Source: Candidatus Uhrbacteria bacterium RIFOXYB12_FULL_58_10 (lineage in GTDB: Bacteria > Patescibacteriota > Patescibacteriia > UBA9934 > GWF2-40-263). Taken from it: 15,158 nucleotides of DNA. The DNA lies in contig CALRGL010000016.1 in NCBI GenBank assembly GCA_943357275.1, positions 1 through 15,158 of the forward strand. The letters run 5' to 3'. Shown here in pieces: positions 5,774-12,070 of the stretch. Numbering within the stretch: the stretch's first letter is position 1; each line of letters begins with the position of its first letter. The translations under genes were made by a program, and so were the position numbers. The notes beneath the pieces are model-generated. The model did not search any database. It was not told the origin of the DNA and saw only the letters and a list, made by a program, of their open reading frames with translations.

Positions 5774-6004
5774 GTGAACGATCATTTTCTCAAAACTATG
5801 GCTGGAAGTCTGATCGCTGTGATGCTCTTCATCTTGTGTGCTGCCACCTTCGAGCACTTTCGCCATCAGAGCAATCTCAAACAGCAACAGGAAATTGAAG
5901 AATCCAAACGACGTACAGAACAGCAGATTCGCGTCTGCGGGTATCTCAAGTGTGTGCCACCAACCAAATGCGTGACCACAAAAGGTTGGGCTGAGTGTAA
6001 GTAA
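5774..6004 (+). CDS. Single-pass membrane protein with Cys-rich tail
   Basis: A 76-residue protein that I do not recognise. Residues about 9-27 form one hydrophobic helix. A charged, Gln/Glu-rich helix follows (31-52), and then a compact tail with four cysteines (C55, C60, C66, C75). The spacing allows two disulfides or a metal knuckle; the sequence does not decide between them. A signal-anchor orientation with the tail outside would favour disulfides. Start is GTG at 5774 with AGGAG 5 bases upstream. It is first in a probable two-gene operon: the next gene begins 31 bases on, with an almost identical ribosome-binding context (AGGAGAACCC in both). Confidence 0.75.
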   Translation: MNDHFLKTMAGSLIAVMLFILCAATFEHFRHQSNLKQQQEIEESKRRTEQQIRVCGYLKCVPPTKCVTTKGWAECK

Positions 6005-6035
6005 GTTTTCCTCTTCCAACAAACAGGAGAACCCC

Positions 6036-6359
6036 ATGTTCAAAAAGATTTCCGAATTCCTGGGACGACTGATTGCTGGCAAAGGCTCCATACCAACAGG
6101 CGTGCGACTTGCCCTGGCTGATTGGTTCATGATCAAAGCGGGTGAAGGACTGTATTTCGACGACTTCGGCTTGTCGAAGGTCGACTGTTCAGACCTTATC
6201 CTGCGTCTTCGTGGCGTTTGTTATCTTTCAACCGAGTCAAACACTGACGGAACAAAGACTTACAAATTTGAAAAGGATATCGAACTCATATTCGGTCCGT
6301 ATAAGAAAACGTACGGATCTGAACTCGTCATCACCTCTCTTCCTGAAACGACTCCCTGA
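6036..6359 (+). CDS. Hypothetical protein, 107 residues
   Basis: A soluble protein of unknown family. The N-terminus is basic and amphipathic (MFKKISEFLGRLIAGKG); the rest is mixed alpha/beta, with a DCSDLILRLRGVCYL segment and a YKFEKDIELIFGPYKK segment that look like beta strands. No catalytic motif is visible. ATG at 6036 follows AGGAGA by 5 bases. No promoter or terminator lies between it and the Cys-tailed membrane protein, so both are probably on one mRNA and may act together, for example as a membrane anchor plus cytoplasmic partner. The TGA stop is inside the terminator stem. Confidence 0.75.
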   Translation: MFKKISEFLGRLIAGKGSIPTGVRLALADWFMIKAGEGLYFDDFGLSKVDCSDLILRLRGVCYLSTESNTDGTKTYKFEKDIELIFGPYKKTYGSELVITSLPETTP

Positions 6360-6370
6360 GTCGTTTTTTT
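6346..6370 (+). terminator. Intrinsic terminator
   Basis: AAACGACTC, loop CCT, GAGTCGTTT and a T-run to 6370. The stop codon (6357-6359) is part of loop and stem. Confidence 0.92.
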
Positions 6371-6409
6371 ATTTTCCCTAGAAATTTCAATAATTCAGGG
6401 TAAGTAATC

Positions 6410-6438
6410 TTGACAAAATGGCCATTTTCTGGTATCTT
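6410..6438 (+). promoter_or_regulatory. Promoter of the TSP3-repeat lipoprotein
   Basis: TTGACA (6410-6415), 17-bp spacer with ATTTTC, TATCTT (6433-6438). The predicted start is near 6445, giving a leader of about 43 nt. Confidence 0.75.
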
Positions 6439-6487
6439 TCTTGGTCTCATCTTGAGTATAAACAGTGTTGAAACCAAGGAGGAAGAC

Positions 6488-7291
6488 ATGAGTACTCTTC
6501 GTTTGTTGTGTCTGTTGCTTTCGGCGATCCTGGCTCTGGCGTGTTCAAACAAGGATTTCGACGGCGACTACGATTACGACACTGTCGTCAATGGTGAGGA
6601 CAACTGTTCCACCAGTTCCAATCCGAATCAATCCGATCGGGATCATGACGGACTCGGTGACGTCTGCGATATGTGTCCAGACCTAAAGCGTCGTCCTCAA
6701 CGCGATTGGGGCAATGATGAGATTGGCGACGACTGCGACGATGACATGGATGGGGACGGTGTTGTCAACGCGCACGACAACTGTGCAATGAGTCCCAATC
6801 CGAGTCAGATCGACCAAGACGAAGACGGTTTTGGTGATCATTGTGAGGAAGATCCGGACAACGACGGTTTCAAGAACAACTTCATCGCCGGAACGGAAGA
6901 CTACTACATCGAGAAGTTCGATAACTGTCGTTTCGCATTCAATCCGAGTCAGCAAGACACGGACTTCGATGGCTTGGGAGACGCATGCGACAATTGTCCG
7001 GAAACTGCCACTGAAATGATCGAATACGATTGGCGAAACAAGCATCTCGACCAGATCGATCAAGATCACGATGGAATCGGTGACGCCTGCGACGACAGTG
7101 ATGGTGACACCGTACTTGATGCAACCGATAACTGTCCGATCCAGTTCAACCCCGATCAGGCGGACTTGGACAAAGACAAGGTTGGTGACGTCTGTGATAA
7201 CTGTGCGAGTGTTCCCAATCGTTCCCAATGGAAAACGGAGAATGACTACCAGAACGCTTGTGATCGCATCGCAAACTCCACTCAGCAATGA
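6488..7291 (+). CDS. Thrombospondin type 3 repeat lipoprotein
   Basis: A 267-residue secreted protein. A signal peptide (hydrophobic 5-17) ends in the lipobox LALAC, so C19 is the likely lipidation site. The mature part consists of Asp-rich calcium-binding repeats of thrombospondin type 3 style: DNC...NPNQSDRDHDGLGDVCD (38-61), DNC...DQDEDGFGDHC (97-119), DNC...DTDFDGLGDAC (146-167), DQDHDGIGDACD (191-202) and DNC...DLDKDKVGDVC (214-236). Each has a DxDxDG-type loop and one or two cysteines. No catalytic or adhesion domain is attached, so it is probably a stiff, calcium-stabilised surface protein or spacer. Start ATG 6488 has a strong AAGGAGGA SD; the in-frame TTG at 6410 is the -35 box. Confidence 0.92.
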   Translation: MSTLRLLCLLLSAILALACSNKDFDGDYDYDTVVNGEDNCSTSSNPNQSDRDHDGLGDVCDMCPDLKRRPQRDWGNDEIGDDCDDDMDGDGVVNAHDNCAMSPNPSQIDQDEDGFGDHCEEDPDNDGFKNNFIAGTEDYYIEKFDNCRFAFNPSQQDTDFDGLGDACDNCPETATEMIEYDWRNKHLDQIDQDHDGIGDACDDSDGDTVLDATDNCPIQFNPDQADLDKDKVGDVCDNCASVPNRSQWKTENDYQNACDRIANSTQQ

Positions 7292-7321
7292 ACCAAGATT
7301 CGAGAGACTCTCAACACAAAA

Positions 7322-7347
7322 CCGACGTCACTAGCGTCGGCTTTTTT
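7322..7347 (+). terminator. Terminator between convergent genes (probably bidirectional)
   Basis: CCGACG, loop TCACTAG, CGTCGG, then C and six T on the plus strand. On the minus strand the same stem is followed by TTTTG, so it could also end the rlmI transcript whose stop is at 7357. Confidence 0.85.
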
Positions 7348-7356
7348 ATTGCATCT

Positions 7357-8553
7357 TTATCTTCTCACCTGAAAACAAAATGATTTCAAATAGCTGGACT
7401 CTGGAAAATAGATACTGGACGGGTGATCTGGGGCTTGGCGAATGACCGCGAGGGTTTCCAGACGAGTGTTTGATTGCACACTTCCTCGTCGAAGTAAGAA
7501 TTGGAAATCTTCTTCGTTTAAAAAATGGGAACAAGAAGATGTGATGAGAATTCCGCCGTTTTTAACGAGTTTCATGGCTGCGCGATTCAAAAAGTGATAA
7601 GCCTTCTTCCCCTCTTCCACATCACGTTTTGATTTGATCAGAGCTGGTGGATCAATAATAACCACGTCGTACTGAACATCCGTTGCATTTCCGACGAATT
7701 GAAATGCGTCTTCTTTTTGTGTTTGAAACTGTTCTGTGTCGACTCCATTTAATTCGGCATTTTTCCGACAACCTTCCAAAGCAAATTCCGACGAGTCCAC
7801 GTTGAGCACATTTTTTGCTCCACTTTTCATCGCTGCAACACCTGTCGCTCCTGTGTACGAAAAAACATTCAACACATTTGCGTCTTTAAAGATCAATGGA
7901 TGTTCCAAAATCCACTTTCGCAAATCTTTTTGATCGAGGAAGAATCCAGTCTTTTGTCCGGACATTGGCTCGGCGTTCAGTCGAATCGAGTTTTCTAAAA
8001 ATGGAATCGATCCTGGATCTTCGCCAAAATGTACGGAAACAACATCTTCCAGTCCTTCCTCAGATCGACTTGCACTATCGCTTTTTTCAATGAGAACTAA
8101 TGGAGCAAGCACGTTCTTGATTGCCTCGATCACTTGAGCACGAATTTGATCCAACGATGCAATCGAGATCTGAAAGACAACCGTGTCTTCAAATTTATCG
8201 ACGACCAACCCTGGAATCCCATCAGCCTCCCCAAACACAACGCGATATCCTGTTGTCTGTGTTGCTGCCCCATAGCCCATCAGTCCACGTTTCTCCACAC
8301 AACTTCTAAGCGCATCCTCAAGCCAGGCCGTATCGATTTCCACGTGTCCGTAATCAAAAACACGTACGGCAATAGACCCATGGCTTGAATAACTCCCCGT
8401 GGCAATCGGTTCGTCTTGATACCCGATCACATGGACAAAACTCCCGTGTGGAATTGGTTGAGCGGTTTTTTCTAAAGCTCCTGAGAAGATCCAAGGGTGA
8501 CCAAAAATCACAGAAGGTTCTTTGCCAGGGATGAGTTTGAGAGTTGGGTACAT
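7357..8553 (-). CDS. rlmI: RlmI-type 23S rRNA m5C methyltransferase
   Basis: A 398-residue SAM-dependent RNA cytosine-5 methyltransferase; E. coli RlmI (396 residues, C1962 of 23S rRNA) has the same layout. An N-terminal PUA domain carries GHPWIFSGAL (18-27) and the GSYSSHGSIAVRVF strand. The linker has EADGIPGLVVDK (109-120). The Rossmann methyltransferase domain contains QKTGFFLDQ (200-208), the SAM loop LNVFSYTG (228-235), DPPAL (301-305) and SSCSH (339-343), where C341 is the likely nucleophile. All motifs are intact, so it should be active. Start ATG 8553 has no proper SD; a TAGGAT box ends 9 bases upstream, which points to a leaderless or very short-leader mRNA. Divergent from the small paralogous genes. 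Confidence 0.93.
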   Translation of the reverse strand: MYPTLKLIPGKEPSVIFGHPWIFSGALEKTAQPIPHGSFVHVIGYQDEPIATGSYSSHGSIAVRVFDYGHVEIDTAWLEDALRSCVEKRGLMGYGAATQTTGYRVVFGEADGIPGLVVDKFEDTVVFQISIASLDQIRAQVIEAIKNVLAPLVLIEKSDSASRSEEGLEDVVSVHFGEDPGSIPFLENSIRLNAEPMSGQKTGFFLDQKDLRKWILEHPLIFKDANVLNVFSYTGATGVAAMKSGAKNVLNVDSSEFALEGCRKNAELNGVDTEQFQTQKEDAFQFVGNATDVQYDVVIIDPPALIKSKRDVEEGKKAYHFLNRAAMKLVKNGGILITSSCSHFLNEEDFQFLLRRGSVQSNTRLETLAVIRQAPDHPSSIYFPESSYLKSFCFQVRR

Positions 8554-8562
8554 AGTGCTTGT

Positions 8563-8591
8563 ATCCTATGCTATTCATACGAAAATGGGAA
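8563..8591 (-). promoter_or_regulatory. Possible rlmI promoter
   Basis: On the minus strand TTCCCA, 17-bp spacer starting with a TTTT tract, TAGGAT (plus 8563-8568). The -35 is poor. A start about 7 bases on would leave only about 3 nt before the ATG at 8553. Confidence 0.4.
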
Positions 8592-8603
8592 CCTTGGCAA
8601 GGT

Positions 8604-8632
8604 TTGATATTTTTGTATCGAACAGATAACCT
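8604..8632 (+). promoter_or_regulatory. Promoter of small paralogue 1
   Basis: TTGATA (8604-8609), 17-bp spacer, TAACCT (8627-8632). The predicted start is near 8639, with a leader of about 25 nt. Confidence 0.5.
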
Positions 8633-8663
8633 ATTCCCTGCTCGAACAACCTGGAGATGTCTC

Positions 8664-9035
8664 ATGTGGCTTTATTTCGTGGACAACGAAGAAGATCAGC
8701 CGATCGCAGCACGCGCTCGCGTCAAAAATGACGAGGAAGCGGAAAAGCACGTCAAAGACAATGCAGTGGAACCGAACCATGACAAACTCACGTTTCCCCT
8801 GGTCCGATTCCTGCTCGTGGACGACGACGGAATTCGATGTGTTTGGACACGTACCCCTGAACAGGCCCGTGCCCACATCCTTCCGGCAATCACCCGAGTG
8901 AGTGATCGCTACAAGGGCAGATGGACCCATCTGGTCACAGAACGATCGCAAATCCTCTTTCCGCAATCAGTGACCGATCAACTAATCCTGGACAACTACG
9001 AACACATCTTCCGAGGTCGAGATTCGCGCTCCTGA
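8664..9035 (+). CDS. Small orphan protein, paralogue 1 of a tandem pair
   Basis: A 123-residue soluble protein with no family I can name. Beta-rich N-terminus (MWLYFVDNEEDQPIAARARV), a charged middle, then the core FLLVDDDGIRCVWTRTPEQAR (about 49-69) and LPAITRVSDRYKG. The same core recurs in the next gene (9145-9486), so the two are paralogues. An LVDxxGIRxxWTR strand-loop followed by a short helix suggests a small alpha/beta domain; no enzyme motif is evident. The frame is open upstream to 8559, but the GGAG SD at 8653-8656 and the promoter favour ATG 8664. Own promoter and own terminator. Confidence 0.72.
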   Translation: MWLYFVDNEEDQPIAARARVKNDEEAEKHVKDNAVEPNHDKLTFPLVRFLLVDDDGIRCVWTRTPEQARAHILPAITRVSDRYKGRWTHLVTERSQILFPQSVTDQLILDNYEHIFRGRDSRS

Positions 9036-9060
9036 CACTGTTTTTTAATACAGTGTTTTC
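9035..9060 (+). terminator. Intrinsic terminator
   Basis: ACACTGT (9035-9041), an AT-rich 8-nt loop, ACAGTGT (9050-9056), TTT then C and more T. It begins on the last base of the stop codon. Confidence 0.82.
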
Positions 9061-9074
9061 TTTTTCTTGATACC

Positions 9075-9104
9075 TTGACATAAAGCCTCTTTTAAGGTTA
9101 TATT
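9075..9104 (+). promoter_or_regulatory. Promoter of small paralogue 2
   Basis: TTGACA (9075-9080), 18-bp spacer containing CTTTTA, TATATT (9099-9104). The predicted start is near 9111. Confidence 0.8.
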
Positions 9105-9144
9105 GCCGCGTTCTGCATTCATTCAACAGAACACGCGAGGCGCT

Positions 9145-9486
9145 ATGCGTTTGTTCATTGTTGGGGAAACAAGCAACGGCGAACCCTATGCCATCGATGT
9201 GGGTTTTGAACTTCTTGTTCATGACCGTATCGAGACCTTTGCGCAAAGTCGACTCCAACCGCATGTGAAGCTCCCCACGAAGTTCGCTCTTGTAGATGCC
9301 AAGGGCATCCGCGGAACATGGACGCGTTCATTGGATGAGGCAAGGACCTTCAAGCTCCCCAAGCTGACACGTGCCGCCGAACGATTCCATGGCCCCTGTG
9401 ACACGACTGTTCTTCGCGAACCCACAGTGGAACCCAAAGAACCTTGGGAGCATGACATTCTACGTCTCTATGAGATGAAGAAGTAA
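9145..9486 (+). CDS. Small orphan protein, paralogue 2 of a tandem pair
   Basis: A 113-residue protein, paralogous to the preceding gene. FALVDAKGIRGTWTRSLDEAR aligns with FLLVDDDGIRCVWTRTPEQAR, and LPKLTRAAERFHG with LPAITRVSDRYKG. The N-terminal strands (MRLFIVGE versus MWLYFVDN) also correspond. The C-terminal tails differ. The shared residues suggest a fold built on the LVDxxGIRxxWTR hairpin and following helix; role unknown. Start ATG 9145 has GAGG 4 bases upstream; the in-frame TTG at 9103 overlaps the -10 box. It is separated from paralogue 1 by a terminator and a strong promoter, so the pair is independently transcribed. Confidence 0.75.
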   Translation: MRLFIVGETSNGEPYAIDVGFELLVHDRIETFAQSRLQPHVKLPTKFALVDAKGIRGTWTRSLDEARTFKLPKLTRAAERFHGPCDTTVLREPTVEPKEPWEHDILRLYEMKK

Positions 9487-9500
9487 CGAGTCTCAACTCT

Positions 9501-9526
9501 CATCGTCCACTTGGGCGATGTTTTTT
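9501..9526 (+). terminator. Intrinsic terminator
   Basis: CATCGTCC pairs with GGGCGATG (one G-T pair) around ACTT, then six T residues (9521-9526). Confidence 0.88.
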
Positions 9527-9537
9527 CTTTCTTCCGC

Positions 9538-9543
9538 TATACT
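9538..9543 (+). promoter_or_regulatory. -10 box of the MFS-like transporter gene
   Basis: TATACT lies 9 bases before the ATG at 9553. No good -35 is seen at 17 bp, where the sequence is the stem of the upstream terminator. The T-run of that terminator would fill the spacer. Initiation here would give a leader of only a few nt. Confidence 0.4.
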
Positions 9544-9552
9544 TGGAGCACT

Positions 9553-10773
9553 ATGCTACGTGAACTCTCATTGTCACAGAAACGTCTTCTCACATCGTTC
9601 TTTCTGTTTAGTCTTGCCTCACCAATGGCGAGTATCTATTCCAACACGTTTCTCTGGAGACAAGATAAAGATCCCATCACTCTAGCCGTCTTCAATATTG
9701 GCACGTATCTTGGCGTGACGCTTGGATTCTTTTTGAACGCGTTCTTACTTCGCTTTCTTCAAAGTGGTCGTTTGTACGCACTTGGATGTGTCTTGCAAGG
9801 ACTTGTTCCGCTTGTTCTTGTTCTCTTAGGTGCCCAAGCAAATCTATTCGCGTTTCCGCTTGGACTGGCTCTTGGATGTTCGATGGGGCTATTTTGGGGA
9901 AACCGTAATACGCTCACTTCCAAAACGTCCCAAGGACCAAATCGCTATCGCTTTGTAAGCATCGAAACGAGTATCGTCATGATTGCTAGTGTGATTGCTC
10001 CGCTTGTTGTTGGATGGTTCCTTGCGCTCAGCGCATCGTTCACGGCACTTCCTATCGAACAAGCATACGTGATTACATCCGTTCTTGGACTCCTTTTGCT
10101 CACGATTTCAGGACTGCTCTTGTGGTCTGTAGAATCAGAACCCTTTGTCACAAAACACTTCTGGGTCAAACATCCAAGTGCTTTGTGGAAGACACAACGA
10201 CTTCTTGAAGTGATCAACGGAATCTCCGACGGACTCTCCAGCGTGCTTCCGCTTGTCGTGATTCTGCTCTTTCTCGGACAAGAAAGCGCTGTAGGAACCG
10301 TCAAAGGACTGGCTGCACTTCTCTCGGGAAGTGTGATCTATGCGATTCGTAACTATGTAAAGCATCATCACCACGCAAGCCTCTTTGGCATCTGGATCTT
10401 GTTCAACCTTGTTGGAGCTGTGCTGTTTGCCGTCTTCCAGTCACCTGTTGGAGCTCTGATCTTTTTTGTCCTCAGCGGTATCGTTGCCTCCTTCCGATGG
10501 TCCTCATTTACCTCGGTCATGTACGAAGTTGTTGATCAAGAAATGCGTTCAAGCAACATCCATCGATTTGTCTACCTGCTTGATCGAGAATGTTTCTTGA
10601 ATCTTGGTCGAATTGTTGGTCTGGGAATCCTTATGCTCGTCTACACAACATACCCGTCCATTTTGGTTCAATACGGACTCATCCTCATGACCTTGACTGC
10701 AATTCCACTTTTGCTTCTCTTACAGTCGATTACAAAACGGCTGGGTGAAACAGAAATGGAACGTGCGATCTAA
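9553..10773 (+). CDS. MFS-like membrane transporter
   Basis: A 406-residue integral membrane protein with about 12 hydrophobic segments (approximately 11-30, 44-68, 76-95, 98-118, 138-160, 170-192, 228-245, 250-267, 275-296, 298-315, 352-366, 369-391) and a charged central loop (193-220) between the two six-helix halves. That is the major-facilitator layout and length. GCSMGLFWGNRNTL (108-121) resembles the glycine-rich helix 4 region of MFS proteins. No substrate signature is recognisable; an efflux or nutrient carrier are both possible. The start ATG 9553 has GGAG four bases upstream. The frame is open to 9511, but that stretch is terminator. Single gene with its own terminator. Confidence 0.82.
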   Translation: MLRELSLSQKRLLTSFFLFSLASPMASIYSNTFLWRQDKDPITLAVFNIGTYLGVTLGFFLNAFLLRFLQSGRLYALGCVLQGLVPLVLVLLGAQANLFAFPLGLALGCSMGLFWGNRNTLTSKTSQGPNRYRFVSIETSIVMIASVIAPLVVGWFLALSASFTALPIEQAYVITSVLGLLLLTISGLLLWSVESEPFVTKHFWVKHPSALWKTQRLLEVINGISDGLSSVLPLVVILLFLGQESAVGTVKGLAALLSGSVIYAIRNYVKHHHHASLFGIWILFNLVGAVLFAVFQSPVGALIFFVLSGIVASFRWSSFTSVMYEVVDQEMRSSNIHRFVYLLDRECFLNLGRIVGLGILMLVYTTYPSILVQYGLILMTLTAIPLLLLLQSITKRLGETEMERAI

Positions 10774-10777
10774 ACAC

Positions 10778-10806
10778 AAACACAGGCTTCGAACCTGTGT
10801 TTTTTC
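10778..10806 (+). terminator. Intrinsic terminator
   Basis: AAACACAGG, loop CTTCGAA, CCTGTGTTT followed by more T residues, a few bases after the transporter stop codon. Confidence 0.9.
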
Positions 10807-10837
10807 TTAAATTCATTTGGTTTTCGTCCTCAGAACA

Positions 10838-10866
10838 TTGACAAAACCAAGGATTTATCCTATTCT
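10838..10866 (+). promoter_or_regulatory. Promoter of the tail-anchored orphan
   Basis: TTGACA (10838-10843), 17-bp spacer, TATTCT (10861-10866). The predicted start is near 10873. Confidence 0.75.
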
Positions 10867-10898
10867 TTTCCGTCGTCATTCATACCAAGGAGAAATCG

Positions 10899-11531
10899 AT
10901 GGCCGAACTTACCATGACTGATCGCATGCGTGCAGCAACACTATTGCACGCACTCCTGGACGATGCGGATCGATTTGATCCCACACTCGCACGCGAGTTG
11001 ATTGAAATCGTTCCCACTCAACCAAAAAAGGGCGCCAGTGTTCAGGTGACGCTGTTTGGTCAAGAAGAAAGCACGCTTGGACAAACACCCGAGCTTGGGA
11101 ATGTCCAAATGGATGGGGCCCAGGAAGAAAATCATCTGATTGATTACAATCGATACCCTGAACATCGCATTGGAACCTTCAAAGTACGTCACTTTTCTGG
11201 ACGTATGTTCATTACCGGTCTGTGGGACGGAACAGAAGGTGGATATGATGCGAAAGCCTCCATTCTTTACATCACCCCACTCCACGACAACGCAATCTGT
11301 ATGACGCAGCCGGCTGGTTATGAAAGCGGTGACGGTTTCAACATCCATTTTGCAGACCGTTTATGGAAACTCCCCATCAACGTGGAAACGCTCGCACCCG
11401 ATCTTGAAAAAAGACTCCGAAACATCTCGCCAGAAACAATCCTTCGCAAACTCGGAATCCGCGCTGTCGCTGCCGTGCTCTTCTTGAGCCTGGCAGTTCA
11501 GTGTCTCTGGGCTCTACTCTCAAAAATCTGA
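10899..11531 (+). CDS. Orphan protein with a C-terminal membrane anchor
   Basis: A 210-residue protein of unknown family. Residues 1-38 are helical and charged; 40-78 are low in predicted structure, rich in Gln, Gly and Glu. A globular domain of about 80-160 has many aromatic and glycine residues (FSGRMFITGLWDGTEGGYD, ICMTQPAGYESGDGF). A single hydrophobic helix at about 188-207 lies at the very end, followed only by SKI. There is no signal peptide, so the globular part should be cytoplasmic with a tail anchor in the membrane. ATG 10899 follows AAGGAGA by five bases. Own promoter and terminator. I see no catalytic motif. Confidence 0.78.
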   Translation: MAELTMTDRMRAATLLHALLDDADRFDPTLARELIEIVPTQPKKGASVQVTLFGQEESTLGQTPELGNVQMDGAQEENHLIDYNRYPEHRIGTFKVRHFSGRMFITGLWDGTEGGYDAKASILYITPLHDNAICMTQPAGYESGDGFNIHFADRLWKLPINVETLAPDLEKRLRNISPETILRKLGIRAVAAVLFLSLAVQCLWALLSKI

Positions 11532-11554
11532 CTCGCACCCGTGCGAGTTTTTTT
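11531..11554 (+). terminator. Intrinsic terminator
   Basis: ACTCGCA, loop CCCG, TGCGAGT and a seven-base T-run (11548-11554). It starts on the last base of the stop codon. Confidence 0.92.
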
Positions 11555-11587
11555 GTTTGTTGAAAAAGAAAAAACACTGATCTAAAT

Positions 11588-11611
11588 AAAAAATCCCCGA
11601 ATATTCAGGGA
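11588..11611 (-). terminator. Intrinsic terminator of the 112-residue orphan
   Basis: On the minus strand TCCCTGA, loop ATAT, TCGGGGA, then six T. Read on this strand a T-G wobble closes the stem; on the plus strand the same position is a C-A mismatch, so it is directional. Confidence 0.8.
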
Positions 11612-11625
11612 ATCGTAAGATGCGT

Positions 11626-11964
11626 CTAGTTGTTCAGTTCAATAGTCACGCCGGAAAAGGATCGACTGTCCAAAGCGCTCCCCTTCCATGGGTGGTAAGA
11701 AAGTGTTGACGGGTCAAACAGGGAGACACGGTAGGTACGACTGATTCTGTTAAGTTCCAGCCACGTCATGTCATGCCACCGCATCGCGGAAAGAATCCCC
11801 TCACCAAAGACAATCCAGTAGGCTTGCCCGGGATTAGATTTCAGCCACTCAGGAAACTCACCAAGCTTCAACACGTCACGCAGTCCATGGTCATCAAACA
11901 CAGACCAATTCCACGCTTTTCCACGTTGTGGAGGATGACTCACCGAGGTTGTCGAAACAAACAT
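11626..11964 (-). CDS. Hypothetical protein, 112 residues
   Basis: A soluble protein that I do not recognise. It is unusually rich in tryptophan (WNWSVF, EWL, YWIVF, MRWHDMTW, HPWKG) and has no cysteine. The pattern WIVFGEGILSAMRWHDMTWLELNRISRTYRVSLF suggests alternating strands, as in a small beta-barrel or roll. No signal peptide or membrane segment. ATG 11964 has AAGGAG with five-base spacing. Transcribed alone from a near-consensus promoter; the upstream same-strand neighbour (12071-12607) has its own terminator. Confidence 0.75.
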   Translation of the reverse strand: MFVSTTSVSHPPQRGKAWNWSVFDDHGLRDVLKLGEFPEWLKSNPGQAYWIVFGEGILSAMRWHDMTWLELNRISRTYRVSLFDPSTLSYHPWKGSALDSRSFSGVTIELNN

Positions 11965-11993
11965 GTTTACTCCTTAGATCGAGGATGAAACAA

Positions 11994-12022
11994 AACTTAT
12001 CGAGTTTTGCCTGTTTTGTCAA
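11994..12022 (-). promoter_or_regulatory. Promoter of the 112-residue orphan
   Basis: On the minus strand TTGACA (plus 12017-12022), 17-bp spacer, TAAGTT (plus 11994-11999). Confidence 0.78.
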
Positions 12023-12037
12023 TGCTTAGACACAAAG

Positions 12038-12062
12038 AAAAAACACACCATTCTTGATGTGT
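12038..12062 (-). terminator. Intrinsic terminator of the 178-residue orphan
   Basis: On the minus strand ACACATC, loop AAGAAT, GGTGTGT and a T-run (plus-strand A run 12038-12043). Confidence 0.88.
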
Positions 12063-12070
12063 CCGTAAGA

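Noticed and set aside
6683..7288. Long open frame opposite the TSP3 lipoprotein
   Set aside because: It is a by-product of repeated Asp codons (GAC/GAT read as Val/Ile on the other strand). It has no SD or promoter, and low-complexity Val/Thr/Ile composition.
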